A stretch of DNA of 64,000 bases from the NCBI GenBank assembly GCA_002496725.1, contig DALI01000049.1, positions 7,753 through 71,752 on the forward strand, given 5' to 3'. The position numbers and the translations under genes were made by a program. Positions 9,095 to 18,556 of the stretch are shown here, in pieces. The stretch comes from Euryarchaeota archaeon UBA181 (GTDB lineage: Archaea; Thermoplasmatota; Poseidoniia; Poseidoniales; Thalassarchaeaceae). The notes beneath the pieces were generated by a model. That model had not been told where the DNA came from, ran no database searches, and saw nothing but the letters and a program-made list of their open reading frames with translations. Positions within the stretch are counted from its first letter, which is position 1; each line of letters starts with the position of its first letter.

Positions 9095-10813
9095 TCAGAA
9101 TAGAGATTCTATAGTTCGATTTTTAACGTGCACTATCAATTCCTCGGAGCTTATTCTAACTTGTCTTTGATCATCTCTCTTTCTTACGGTGACAGTCCCG
9201 TCATCAAGGGTTGAGTGATCAACGGTAATGGCCCAAGGGACTCCAATCTCATCTGCCCTGGCGTACCTTTTACCGATTGACCCAGAAGAGTCGATATCCG
9301 CATGAATCCCTCTAATGGTAGAAACTTGATTGAACATACCCCTCGCAAATTCACCCATTCCATCCTTGTCGAATAGGGGTAATATCGACAGGTCATATGG
9401 GCATACCGTTTCACTCAATCTTAGGGTGACATAGCCTTCCTCGTCCTTCCCATCCTCAATGAAGGAATGATCAAGAACATGCCAGATTATTCTATCTATG
9501 CCGAATGCGGGCTCTATCACATGGGGTGTAAACCATTCTCCGTGAATATTTCTCTCCTCCTTCACCAAGCTAACCATTTCCTTTGTTATTTCAGCCTCGA
9601 AACCACCATCCAGAACTATGGTGAATGGAAAGGATCCCGGTATGTCGACCAATTCAGAAATAGCGGTGGAAATAGCACCCGCCCTTTGCTTGAATAATGG
9701 CCCAATAACTGAACTATTGGGAGAGAGTCCCTCCTTGAATATTTTCTTAGGGGTAACAAACTGCCTCCAAGAGCGGAGGAGGTTGCTCCCTGAATGCAAT
9801 TCATGGGATTCGAGATCATGGCAGGTTCTATTCGCTATGCCTACGCACTCAATCCAATCATATTCTCCCAGAATCTCACAGTCCCAGCAGTCAGATGCGT
9901 AATGCGCCATTTCCGAACCAGCGTGTTGCCTAAACCTAATCTTTTCAGAATCAATTCCAATTTTGGTCAAGAAATCATATGTTCTTGCCATAAACCAAGC
10001 TACGGTACTGTGCTTAATCAATCCCGATTGGTTTGCCTCACTGAAGGTTGATCTAATTTCTCCTTGATTCTCACCTTCTGGATCAGGAATCAGACTAATC
10101 TTGTCAGTATATTGTCCCAGATCTCCGCATGGTTGGTCCAATGGATCTATGAAGTATTCTAATTCGGCCATATTGAATTCCCTCAGTCTAATCATCCCCT
10201 TCCTAGGGCTGATTTCATTCCTATATCCTCTACCTGTCTGGACCGCACCAAAAGGTAATTTTTGCTTAAAATGACGATATAATGAGGGGAATAGCATAAA
10301 CATTCCCTGAGCTGTTTCAGGCCTCATGTATGCTTCTCTTCCCCCACCCATGGCACCGATAGTTGTGGGGAACATCAGGTTCATTGGCCTAGCTTTAGCC
10401 CATTCTCCTCCTTGACAGTTGGGACAAGTTACCGAGTTTGAAGAAATGAGCGAATCCAGCTCTTCTCCTTCCAAAGTATCTGGACTGGGATGCATACCCT
10501 CGACTAAGTGATCACTGCGAAAGATAGCATTACAGGACAAACATTCAGACATCTGATCATTAAATTCGCCAACATGTCCACTTGCAACTAGAACTGCCTT
10601 GGGAGTAATGGTGGGCGAATCAACCTCCACGATGTCACCATTCGAGGTCCAGTGATCGATCCATGCTTGAATCACCTTGCGCTTTATCCTAGCTCCAACC
10701 GGGCCATAATCAACCAACCCTGCCACTCCGCCATAAATCTCAAACGAAGGCAGTACAATGCCACGACGGCGCATCATAGATGTGAGCCTGTCAAGCCTCC
10801 TAGATTCGGGCAT
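9095..10813 (-). CDS. glyS: Glycyl-tRNA synthetase (class II, archaeal/eukaryotic alpha2 type)
   Basis: Charges tRNA-Gly with glycine. The N-terminal region YGGVAGLVDYGPVG and the signature RPETAQGMF, together with GRGYRNEISPRKGMIRLREF (motif 2), identify single-chain GlyRS. CLSCNAIF and CPNCQGG supply a zinc knuckle in the insertion after motif 1. Motif 3 is in EPAFGIDRI, followed by the anticodon-binding domain (LSILPLFDKDG to the C-terminus). 572 residues. It starts at ATG 10813 and is followed by rfcL. Confidence 0.96.
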   Translation of the reverse strand: MPESRRLDRLTSMMRRRGIVLPSFEIYGGVAGLVDYGPVGARIKRKVIQAWIDHWTSNGDIVEVDSPTITPKAVLVASGHVGEFNDQMSECLSCNAIFRSDHLVEGMHPSPDTLEGEELDSLISSNSVTCPNCQGGEWAKARPMNLMFPTTIGAMGGGREAYMRPETAQGMFMLFPSLYRHFKQKLPFGAVQTGRGYRNEISPRKGMIRLREFNMAELEYFIDPLDQPCGDLGQYTDKISLIPDPEGENQGEIRSTFSEANQSGLIKHSTVAWFMARTYDFLTKIGIDSEKIRFRQHAGSEMAHYASDCWDCEILGEYDWIECVGIANRTCHDLESHELHSGSNLLRSWRQFVTPKKIFKEGLSPNSSVIGPLFKQRAGAISTAISELVDIPGSFPFTIVLDGGFEAEITKEMVSLVKEERNIHGEWFTPHVIEPAFGIDRIIWHVLDHSFIEDGKDEEGYVTLRLSETVCPYDLSILPLFDKDGMGEFARGMFNQVSTIRGIHADIDSSGSIGKRYARADEIGVPWAITVDHSTLDDGTVTVRKRDDQRQVRISSEELIVHVKNRTIESLF

Positions 10814-10980
10814 TGTATCGGCGACTCCATCACCTGTCTTTCAAGCCATCCTTGAGATTGGGGCCGATGAACAGGAACCGAGGGGTATTTTGCCATGTCA
10901 CACAGACTCAAAAATGAGACTCTTAGAGAAGCATTGATGTACTCTTAGGAAGCCCAACAGAGTGATAGGTGCCTAAAAAA

Positions 10981-13900
10981 ATGCCAATTATAGAGTATGT
11001 AGAAGATAGGATGGAGACAGAAGAGCTCCTTGAGAGGCTATGTCCCCCTGTCAGGAATTGGTTCAAGGACAAGTTCCCCGACTTTACAGAGCCCCAGAAG
11101 GTAGCCATTCCGAGGATTCTCAACGGAGAGCATCTATTGCTCTGCTCGCCCACTGGATCAGGCAAGACTCTGACAGCATTCTTGACAATAATTGATGATC
11201 TAGTAAGACGCTCCCTGGATGGCACACTTCCAGATTCTGTTCAGTGCGTCTACATCTCTCCAATCAAGGCTCTAGCCAATGATATCGAGAAGAACCTACT
11301 CGGCCCTCTTGGCGAGATTAAGGAAAAATACCTTCCAAGTCGGGCCAAGGAAATAAAAGTTGGACTTAGAACTGGCGATACCCCTCAGAGCGAGAGGCAA
11401 AAGATGCTAAGAAAACCCCCTCACATCTTGATTACAACACCAGAGTCCCTAGGCCTAGGGCTGGCATCAAAGAGATTCAGACCTATCCTTGATCAGATGA
11501 AATGGTTCATCATTGATGAAATGCACTCACTAGTCCCCACTAAGAGGGGGACTCATCTATCTCTCAGTATGGCATTGATGGACTCCGTTGTTTCTTCCGA
11601 TGTCCAGAGAATTGGAATTAGTGCAACTATGGAGCCACTGGATGCAGTAGCGGAATTCTTAGTCGCTAGCGACCCAAGAGAATCAGATATTCATTCCCAG
11701 AATGACGACAACGAATCCAGTGAATTGGAAATACAGCCCCAGAAAGTCGCTATCGCAAAAATTTCTGGTGACAGAGAACTAGATTTAGATATTATACTGC
11801 CCAGTCCAAGATTCAGCTCCATCCCTGTAAAGGAAATCTTGGATCATAATGTGGATAGGATCAAAGAATTAGCAGAGGCACATACAACCACACTGGTATT
11901 CGTGAATACTAGGAATATGACTGAAACAGTAGTCCAGAGGCTGAAGATTGCTGGAATGGAAGGCGTCGAGGGACATCATGGATCTATGGATAAGGCCATT
12001 AGACTAGATGTTGAAAGCCAGCTAAAGAAGGGCCTATTGAGATGCGTAGTATCCTCATCTAGCTTGGAGATGGGGATAGATATCGGTTCTGTTGATCTTG
12101 TCATACAAGTGGGTTCTCCGGGTTCCATAGCCACGGCTCTTCAGAGGATAGGTAGAGCAGGACACCAAGTTGACGGGCTCCCTAGGGCCAGGTTCCTTCC
12201 AACATCGCCACATGATTTGATGGAGCTCGTAGCGTTACAGATGGCAATCTTAGAAGGCGAGATGGATTTACTGAAATTCCCCGAGAATTCTCTAGACGTA
12301 CTTGCACAGTTCCTTATCGGCCTGACAATCATCAGAGAGTGGGATATCGATGACGCGTATCGCTTAGTGACATCATCATGGCCCTACAAATCCCTCCCCT
12401 ATGATGATTACATAGAGGTCCTAGATATGCTAGACGAGGAGAGGAGACTCTGGCTCGATTGGGAGGATAATAGATTCGGCAAGAGAGGATTCGCTCAGAT
12501 GATATACTATACTAATATCGGGACTATAGCGCCCGACAATAGCTATCTAGTCTTCACAGGAGACGGCACTCTCGTTGGTCAGCTTTCCTCCTCATTCGTA
12601 TCGAGTCTCAGGAATGGGGACGTCTTCCTCCTAGGCGGCTCCACATACAGAGTTGCTAGCATAAGGGGCACTAGGGTCAATGTCACACCAGCAACTGGCT
12701 ACAGGCCGACTATTCCGTCTTGGACTGGTGAGGCAAATAGTCGCACTCATGAGCTCAGTCAAGCTGTCCTGAGATTACTCAGCAAAATCTCTGTAGGGGC
12801 GAGAATGGGCACTGATTACGAACCAATACTGACAGAGGCGTTACAGCTAAACAGGCCAGTGGCCCTTGCTCTGAAGCAGTTCTTGGATGAGCATGTTGCT
12901 ACTACCTTCCAAGTCCCCTCCAATGATAGAATACTGATTGAGCAAGTCGACTCCCCACTGCCAACGTATGTGGTTACAACATGCAGAGGAAGGGCATTCA
13001 ATTTAGCACTCGGATATTTGTTTGCTGGAATAGCATCCAAAGAAAATATAATTATTCACGAGCTTTCCTTTGATGAGAACGGATTTATGGCCAAGTTGAG
13101 CCACGAGGTAGAGATATCTAAGATCCCCGAAGTCTTCAGGAACGATACCAGTGAAGAAATCCTTCAGAGGTACATGATGGACTCCCAGCTATTCTCCAAG
13201 AGATTCAGGGAGGTCTCTTCTAGGAGCATGCTGAACCCACGGAGAATAGGTGCCGAGGAGGTCAGTCCAAAGCAATTCCAACTAAAAGCCGAGGCCATAA
13301 TGACCAAACATCGACAGATGGAAGGATCAGTAATTATCCGCGAGGCGATGAGTGAAATACTGAATGGCGATTTAGATATGGGGCAATTGCGGAACTTCAT
13401 CTCAAGGATGGATAGTGAAGATGTACGTATAGTCCATCGTCGTGTGAAAATGCCATCTCCATTGGGTATGACGCTATTCATGTCTGCATTCGAGGATTTG
13501 CTGAGCCTTAGGACCAGGGCATACCTGATCAAAGACGTCGATCCCGAAATCCTAAGGCGCCTATTGGGGGCTAGATCACTAGCCACAGATCTCGATAGGG
13601 AGATGATAGGTGAGTACTATCAGTCTAAGGTAGTCGTACCGAGAAACTCAATTGACCTACTGAGACTGATGGATATGGGTGGTGGCCTAGAGCGTGAACT
13701 GACTAATCCACTATACAATTCAAAATTAAGCGGGATTGAAATTCCCGTGATTAGGAAATGGGTCCACGAGCTTGCAGAGAGGGGACTGATTACCAAGGTC
13801 AGGAATACTAATCATGAACAGATTGACGATAAGTGGTTCTCTATGAGGATGGCTGGAGTACATGGGACGTTGGGGTGCCTGGCTGTTGCTGGGGCATCGG

Positions 13901-16311
13901 AGATGGAGGACCTTAGGGCGCTTTACACAGGAGGTCTGACTTATGAGGTCGCAGAAGGATTCAGCGGTGCCACGCCATCAAAGTGGGTTTCATCAAATCT
14001 TTCTGACCCTCTTGACTGCCTCAGACTGAAACTTTTGGATATGCTTGGTTCAGAAGGCCCACAAACCCTAGAATCACTGAGTGACAGACTGCCCTTCCCA
14101 ATAGCTCAAGTCGAGGCAGTACTTCAAGAGCTAGAAATGAGGAATTTAGTCTCAATTGGATTCTTCACCCAAACCGAGGAGGGTGAATTCATTCTCAGAG
14201 TTGACGAGTATAGGATCACAGGAGGAAGCGTCGAAGTAGTAGACTACAGAACTCTCCAGACACTACTGCTCCAGAAATCATTTACGAAATTCGCTGAGCC
14301 TTCCGAGGCTATTAGATCACTGGCATTAATTCAGAGAAGGGACGAACTACTCCACAGGGTGGAGAACTTTAGGTTCAGGGATTGGAAGGACTTTAAGCAT
14401 GATAAAGACGTTTTCAATGGCAGACTTCTCCATAACAGGGTGGGCTATACTACCTTTGACCAGATACCAATGCTTCTGGGATTACGTTCAGAGCCTTGGA
14501 TGGGTTCCTTAGAAGAAGAGCTTCTTGATAAGATTCCTGAAGATGGCATTACTAGGACAGAATTACTATCGGAATATCCAAGGGGCAAGGAAAACCAGCA
14601 TATCCAGAAGAGCGTGAAAAGGGCGCTCTCAAATTTAGAACGACAACTGGTTGTGGCCAAGCAGTATCTCGATGTACCCAACAGGAAAAGATCGATAGCC
14701 ATATTCAGGCGAATCCATGGCGTAGTAAAGCCGTTGGATTTTCCCGAGGCACTGTCTGCACTGATATCCAAAATAGGCCCTGTCAGATTACACACACTGA
14801 GATTCTTCGTCAGTAGGCCAGTCGAGGAACTAGCCGAGGTCCTCCGGGAATTAGAAACCGAAGGAAGCATATGCCGTGTAGTCGCTCTACAACCGGATCC
14901 AACCGATTACTATTCGTCGCATGTAGACGCCGAGAGGCTACTTTCTCCTATGCCCGAAGATAGGGAGATGCGTATCCTCGCCCAATCAGATCCCTTCTGC
15001 AGTCGTTTCATCCAAGAAGTTAGGATGATACTGAAGCAAGGATGGTACCATCCCGTCTTCAAAGGAGTGGACCCAATAGGGAGAATTTTGATGTTTGTAG
15101 TCAACGACTACCTGGAGATAAAGGATGTCAATATCCCCCACTCATACCTAGATGAATTCAAATCAACCTTCAATGATCTTTTGGAAAACTACCGAGATCG
15201 ACTCGTCGATGTTTCTGTAATGCATGCTTTTAACGGAGTCCCTGTTCATGACTGCGATGATAATATTCAGAGTATTCTTTCTGAACTTGGATTCGTCTCA
15301 ATGGGTGATGGTGAGAGATATATCCGAGGAGGAGTTGTTGAACCTAGATCTAGGAACAAGGTGAACAGACTTCTCTTCCACACTCACAATATCCATCAAA
15401 TCAGTAGATGGGAAAATGAGACTTACGCTTTGAAGGAAATCAACGAATTGAGGGATGACTTCGCATTGAGGGGCCGTTGCGAAATGTTCAGGGTAGATCT
15501 ACAATCTATGGCGGCAACCGAGCAATTGCATCAAGGAACAAATCTCAGGGGTCATCAGGTATGGGCAAGGCTCCCACATTTCCAGAGGCTCCTTGCGATT
15601 AGGAACGCCCCTCCTGACGACGATGACTTTGGTATTCTTGAGTTCTTCAGGAGTCATAACGATCCAGCAGTATTCATGGAGAGACTAGCAATGCGCAGAG
15701 CTGAGTTTAGGAAATTAATCTCTCCCCTGGTGAGAAGCGGTCACTTAGTTCAGGACTACAGAGGGGGGTTCAAGACCGTAGAGCCAGTGAAGGGCGTCGA
15801 TCTCTGGACAATAAAGAGAACATACCTGAGGGAACTAGTGGAGGACTATCCGGTCATCTCAATGAAGCAGTTTGAGAGGCTGGCAGGAACGCCTTTCTCA
15901 CCTGAGGAAATTAGCGATGTCCTCCACGAATTTGAAGAGGATGGGACACTGATCAAAGGATTCCTCATAGATGATCAGCATGATATTAGTTGGGGCAGAA
16001 AAGACCTATTGGAGTCAGAGGGGATACCAAAGACAAGAGATTTGGTAATACCTCCCTCAGACCCATTGATACATTATTTTGGAGGTATCCTGCGAGAGAG
16101 ATTTGGATTCGGTTCTGCATATCTGGTGTTTCACAAGGAGGAGCCAATTGCGGCATTCAAGGCAAATACGAGAAATGCGACAATCGATGTAACAGACTTC
16201 GTGGGCGATTCAGAGTTAGAGAAAGAGGCCCTGAGGGTGATGAAAGAATTCGCATGGGAACATCAAATGCCCCTAACAGGGGACCTATATGAGAAAATGA
16301 GATCAAGATGA
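10981..16311 (+). CDS. Giant Lhr-type DEAD/DEAH helicase (about 1776 aa)
   Basis: Superfamily 2 nucleic-acid helicase of the Lhr (large helicase-related) family. Using ATG 10981 (AGGTG nine bases upstream), the motor domains hold SPTGSGKT (Walker A, near 56-63), DEMH (179-182), SAT (214-216), VFVNTRN (motif IV region) and QRIGRAGHQ (motif VI, 388-396). Winged-helix and Lhr-specific domains follow. Archaeal Lhr-core proteins are usually near 850-950 residues. The roughly 850 extra residues are rich in predicted winged-helix segments, and the segment VIPPSDPLIHYFGG near the C-terminus resembles AlkZ/YcaQ-like domains found in bacterial Lhr-CTD; that comparison is from memory. It likely acts in DNA repair or RNA metabolism. 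It ends convergently with artA, overlapping by nine bases. GTG 10969 is an alternative start. Confidence 0.85.
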   Translation: MPIIEYVEDRMETEELLERLCPPVRNWFKDKFPDFTEPQKVAIPRILNGEHLLLCSPTGSGKTLTAFLTIIDDLVRRSLDGTLPDSVQCVYISPIKALANDIEKNLLGPLGEIKEKYLPSRAKEIKVGLRTGDTPQSERQKMLRKPPHILITTPESLGLGLASKRFRPILDQMKWFIIDEMHSLVPTKRGTHLSLSMALMDSVVSSDVQRIGISATMEPLDAVAEFLVASDPRESDIHSQNDDNESSELEIQPQKVAIAKISGDRELDLDIILPSPRFSSIPVKEILDHNVDRIKELAEAHTTTLVFVNTRNMTETVVQRLKIAGMEGVEGHHGSMDKAIRLDVESQLKKGLLRCVVSSSSLEMGIDIGSVDLVIQVGSPGSIATALQRIGRAGHQVDGLPRARFLPTSPHDLMELVALQMAILEGEMDLLKFPENSLDVLAQFLIGLTIIREWDIDDAYRLVTSSWPYKSLPYDDYIEVLDMLDEERRLWLDWEDNRFGKRGFAQMIYYTNIGTIAPDNSYLVFTGDGTLVGQLSSSFVSSLRNGDVFLLGGSTYRVASIRGTRVNVTPATGYRPTIPSWTGEANSRTHELSQAVLRLLSKISVGARMGTDYEPILTEALQLNRPVALALKQFLDEHVATTFQVPSNDRILIEQVDSPLPTYVVTTCRGRAFNLALGYLFAGIASKENIIIHELSFDENGFMAKLSHEVEISKIPEVFRNDTSEEILQRYMMDSQLFSKRFREVSSRSMLNPRRIGAEEVSPKQFQLKAEAIMTKHRQMEGSVIIREAMSEILNGDLDMGQLRNFISRMDSEDVRIVHRRVKMPSPLGMTLFMSAFEDLLSLRTRAYLIKDVDPEILRRLLGARSLATDLDREMIGEYYQSKVVVPRNSIDLLRLMDMGGGLERELTNPLYNSKLSGIEIPVIRKWVHELAERGLITKVRNTNHEQIDDKWFSMRMAGVHGTLGCLAVAGASEMEDLRALYTGGLTYEVAEGFSGATPSKWVSSNLSDPLDCLRLKLLDMLGSEGPQTLESLSDRLPFPIAQVEAVLQELEMRNLVSIGFFTQTEEGEFILRVDEYRITGGSVEVVDYRTLQTLLLQKSFTKFAEPSEAIRSLALIQRRDELLHRVENFRFRDWKDFKHDKDVFNGRLLHNRVGYTTFDQIPMLLGLRSEPWMGSLEEELLDKIPEDGITRTELLSEYPRGKENQHIQKSVKRALSNLERQLVVAKQYLDVPNRKRSIAIFRRIHGVVKPLDFPEALSALISKIGPVRLHTLRFFVSRPVEELAEVLRELETEGSICRVVALQPDPTDYYSSHVDAERLLSPMPEDREMRILAQSDPFCSRFIQEVRMILKQGWYHPVFKGVDPIGRILMFVVNDYLEIKDVNIPHSYLDEFKSTFNDLLENYRDRLVDVSVMHAFNGVPVHDCDDNIQSILSELGFVSMGDGERYIRGGVVEPRSRNKVNRLLFHTHNIHQISRWENETYALKEINELRDDFALRGRCEMFRVDLQSMAATEQLHQGTNLRGHQVWARLPHFQRLLAIRNAPPDDDDFGILEFFRSHNDPAVFMERLAMRRAEFRKLISPLVRSGHLVQDYRGGFKTVEPVKGVDLWTIKRTYLRELVEDYPVISMKQFERLAGTPFSPEEISDVLHEFEEDGTLIKGFLIDDQHDISWGRKDLLESEGIPKTRDLVIPPSDPLIHYFGGILRERFGFGSAYLVFHKEEPIAAFKANTRNATIDVTDFVGDSELEKEALRVMKEFAWEHQMPLTGDLYEKMRSR

Positions 16312-17280
16312 CTTCAGATCAGCCTTAGCGAATAGCCTAGTGACAGGCCTAGAAATTCTGATTATATGGCGATGTAATTCAGGTAGTAGATCGAATAATG
16401 CAGTAGCCATTAGGAACATCGCAAACAAGCTAGCAACTTTCGCCACGTAGCTGTGCGTGAAATCGAACATATCAATGCCGAATAGTGACCATTCTGAATA
16501 CGTATCACTGAGCCAGACGATACCAGCATTCCTGAACACGTTCAATACATGTATTGTCGGAATTGCTACTAGGAGCCCCCTGATTCGCCTCTTCCAAGAT
16601 ACAGAATTTAATGCTACTATGGCCCCTACGAATATTATCATAGATTGAAGGGCAGAGCATGCTAGAATGAAGCTGACGCTTACGGGGGTCCCGTCGGAGT
16701 GGTTGAACGGCACAAAGAATCCACTGTCTCCAAGGGGCTCAGTAAGGAAATACCGGCTTCCCTCCCACTGTGATGCAGCGATCGCTCCACTAGGTAAATC
16801 AACCATCATCTCGCCCACTTGGTATGATCCCAAACCAGAGAATTCCAGCAACCATTCAGTGCTGTGAGCAGTCATCTCTACGAATTGCATATTCAGAATT
16901 GGAACGCTATATACCGCGTAATAAGGTATGACGGACCACGCAACAGCCCCTCTGAGCCAAACAAGGGATTCATCGCCTATCTCCCAATTCCTCACTTCCC
17001 ATATCCCAAGGGCTATTCCTGCAGGCAATGCCCCCGCTGTCATCAAAATAAGAAGAGGGTCGGATATCTCAACGAAGTGTTCTGACTGCATATAGAAAAA
17101 GAGGCCCAAGAGGGTCCATCCTACAGCCGCGGAATAAGGAGCCAATGAAGAACTTCTCCGGTGGAAAGAGAATCCTAGTGACAATGCTCCAAACCAGCAA
17201 AAAGAGAGCCAAAGGGAGAATTCAGGTACCCCAATAGCCTCCGCGAAACCTTCGACCAAGGCTCCGATTGGGTCTTCCAT
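16303..17280 (-). CDS. artA: Archaeosortase A-like membrane transpeptidase
   Basis: Polytopic membrane enzyme of the exosortase/archaeosortase family. In haloarchaea ArtA removes the PGF-CTERM tail of surface proteins and helps link them to a membrane lipid. The 325 residues hold about eight hydrophobic helices. Family residues are visible: Cys208 in ILACSALQSM, Arg250 in HVLNVFRNAGIVW, and His276 in FDFTHSYVAK, each at the start of a late transmembrane helix as in the family. A long extracytoplasmic segment lies between residues 155 and 200. No substrate with a clear PGF-CTERM tail is present in the window. The family call is fairly secure; subfamily A is inferred. Confidence 0.8.
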   Translation of the reverse strand: MEDPIGALVEGFAEAIGVPEFSLWLSFCWFGALSLGFSFHRRSSSLAPYSAAVGWTLLGLFFYMQSEHFVEISDPLLILMTAGALPAGIALGIWEVRNWEIGDESLVWLRGAVAWSVIPYYAVYSVPILNMQFVEMTAHSTEWLLEFSGLGSYQVGEMMVDLPSGAIAASQWEGSRYFLTEPLGDSGFFVPFNHSDGTPVSVSFILACSALQSMIIFVGAIVALNSVSWKRRIRGLLVAIPTIHVLNVFRNAGIVWLSDTYSEWSLFGIDMFDFTHSYVAKVASLFAMFLMATALFDLLPELHRHIIRISRPVTRLFAKADLKSS

Positions 17281-17302
17281 GATGCCAACGAGCCATCAAC
17301 CC

Positions 17303-17312
17303 GTAAATATGA
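17303..17312 (+). promoter_or_regulatory. TATA-box-like element upstream of gmhA
   Basis: GTAAATATGA is centred about 34 bases before the gmhA ATG, in the short divergent gap between artA and gmhA. It is the only AT-rich element there. Confidence 0.35.
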
Positions 17313-17340
17313 TGCCCCCAACGGATAGCCGGGTGTTCAC

Positions 17341-17910
17341 ATGGCTACCGACTTCACAGAGTTCGCAAACAGCTACATTCGGGATATTAAGAAAGCACTG
17401 GATCATTTGTCAATTGGAAAATTGAATGACCTATATTCACTCGTCTTAGGTGCCACATCATCAGGATCAACAGTCCACTTCATAGGAAATGGAGGGAGTG
17501 CAGCCACTCCTTCGCACAGTGCTGGAGACTGGTCCAAAGAATTAGGATTGAAGACGTTATCTCATACAGATAATGCTTCATCATTTTCAGCGTGGGCCAA
17601 TGATGAGGGCTACTCTCAAGTATTCGTAGGCCAGTTATCCACCTTTGCAAATAGCAATGACCTAGTAATCGCCTATTCGGGTTCTGGAAATTCGGAGAAC
17701 GTACTGAATGGAGTTGAGTTCGCAAATGGAATAGGTTGCAAGACAGTAGCCATTACTGGAAACTATAATGGTTTAGAAGGTGGTAAACTAGCAGAGATAG
17801 TCGATCTGGCCATAGTAATACCCAGTACCTCGATGGAAAGGATTGAAGACATCCAGTTGATGATAAACCATATCATCAAGGAAGCTGTAAAGTCCAATAA
17901 AGAGCAGTGA
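17341..17910 (+). CDS. gmhA: Sedoheptulose 7-phosphate isomerase (phosphoheptose isomerase)
   Basis: SIS-domain isomerase that converts sedoheptulose 7-phosphate to D-glycero-manno-heptose 7-phosphate, the first step of activated heptose synthesis. FIGNGGSAATPSHSAGDW is the GmhA phosphate-binding signature, and YSGSGNSENVLNG is the second sugar-phosphate loop. The C-terminal helix carries RIEDIQLMINHI, matching the conserved Gln and His of the active site. 189 residues, the normal size. gmhB starts five bases after the stop, which supports the heptose assignment over a generic SIS protein. Release of a heptose-containing surface glycan is inferred. Confidence 0.85.
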   Translation: MATDFTEFANSYIRDIKKALDHLSIGKLNDLYSLVLGATSSGSTVHFIGNGGSAATPSHSAGDWSKELGLKTLSHTDNASSFSAWANDEGYSQVFVGQLSTFANSNDLVIAYSGSGNSENVLNGVEFANGIGCKTVAITGNYNGLEGGKLAEIVDLAIVIPSTSMERIEDIQLMINHIIKEAVKSNKEQ

Positions 17911-17914
17911 TAGA

Positions 17915-18556
17915 ATGTTCCCGCCAATGAGGGATAGGGATAGCTTGTACGCCCCACTCCATCTATTGCCCCTCCCTACAAATATGACATGGGGGGGCAA
18001 GATAGCATACTTAGATCGTGATGGAGTCATAATCAGAGGATTTGAGAGCTATGTCAACAATCCAGACGAAGTCTTTGTCCTCGATGGTGCCCCAAAGGCA
18101 GTTGGTGATCTTAGGAGACTTGGTTTCAGGGTTTGCATCGTTACCAACCAGTCACCTGTAGGAAGAGGGATTTGGAGTAGAGAAAACCTCGCCTCTATTC
18201 ATGATAAAGTTAGGTCAGAACTACTTTCCGAAGATGCAGATGCCATTCTCGACCTAATTCTCCATAGCCCCTATGCTCCATGGCATAATTCGTGGGCCAG
18301 AAAACCAAATCCTGGAATGCTCGAGGCAGGCAGACAAATTATCGATGCCGCTGAGTCAAGCATCTTACTGTCTGAAGGGGACATTAAGTTCGGAGAGGAA
18401 TGGAAAAATCGCCCATCTGAGAATTCCTCGATAATGGTAGGTGACAGGATCGTAGATATGGAAGCGGCGAAAGCTCACGGAACCCGCTCATTCAGATGTA
18501 ATCCCGATGTGGGAATAAGTGATGTAATATCTGAAATCTTGGAGCTGAATGGATGA
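17915..18556 (+). CDS. gmhB: HAD-family D-glycero-manno-heptose 1,7-bisphosphate phosphatase-like
   Basis: HAD-superfamily phosphatase of the histidinol-phosphatase/GmhB group. YLDRDGVII is HAD motif I (nucleophile and acid/base Asp), IVTNQSPVGRG is motif II with the GmhB-type NQS, and MVGDRIVDMEAAKAHG is motif IV. KPNPGM supplies the motif III lysine. The zinc-binding cysteine loop of bacterial GmhB is not evident. It sits directly downstream of gmhA and overlaps tiaS by ATGA. Internal start ATG 17984 would remove a poorly conserved 23-residue leader. The heptose role rests partly on context; a related histidinol phosphatase is possible. Confidence 0.75.
   Translation: MFPPMRDRDSLYAPLHLLPLPTNMTWGGKIAYLDRDGVIIRGFESYVNNPDEVFVLDGAPKAVGDLRRLGFRVCIVTNQSPVGRGIWSRENLASIHDKVRSELLSEDADAILDLILHSPYAPWHNSWARKPNPGMLEAGRQIIDAAESSILLSEGDIKFGEEWKNRPSENSSIMVGDRIVDMEAAKAHGTRSFRCNPDVGISDVISEILELNG

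Noticed and set aside
9467..10051. Several forward frames inside glyS
   Set aside because: Shadow frames; the GlyRS motifs are on the minus strand.
10814..10968. Possible tRNA or small RNA between glyS and the helicase
   Set aside because: No cloverleaf, anticodon loop or T-arm signature could be found in the 155 bases.
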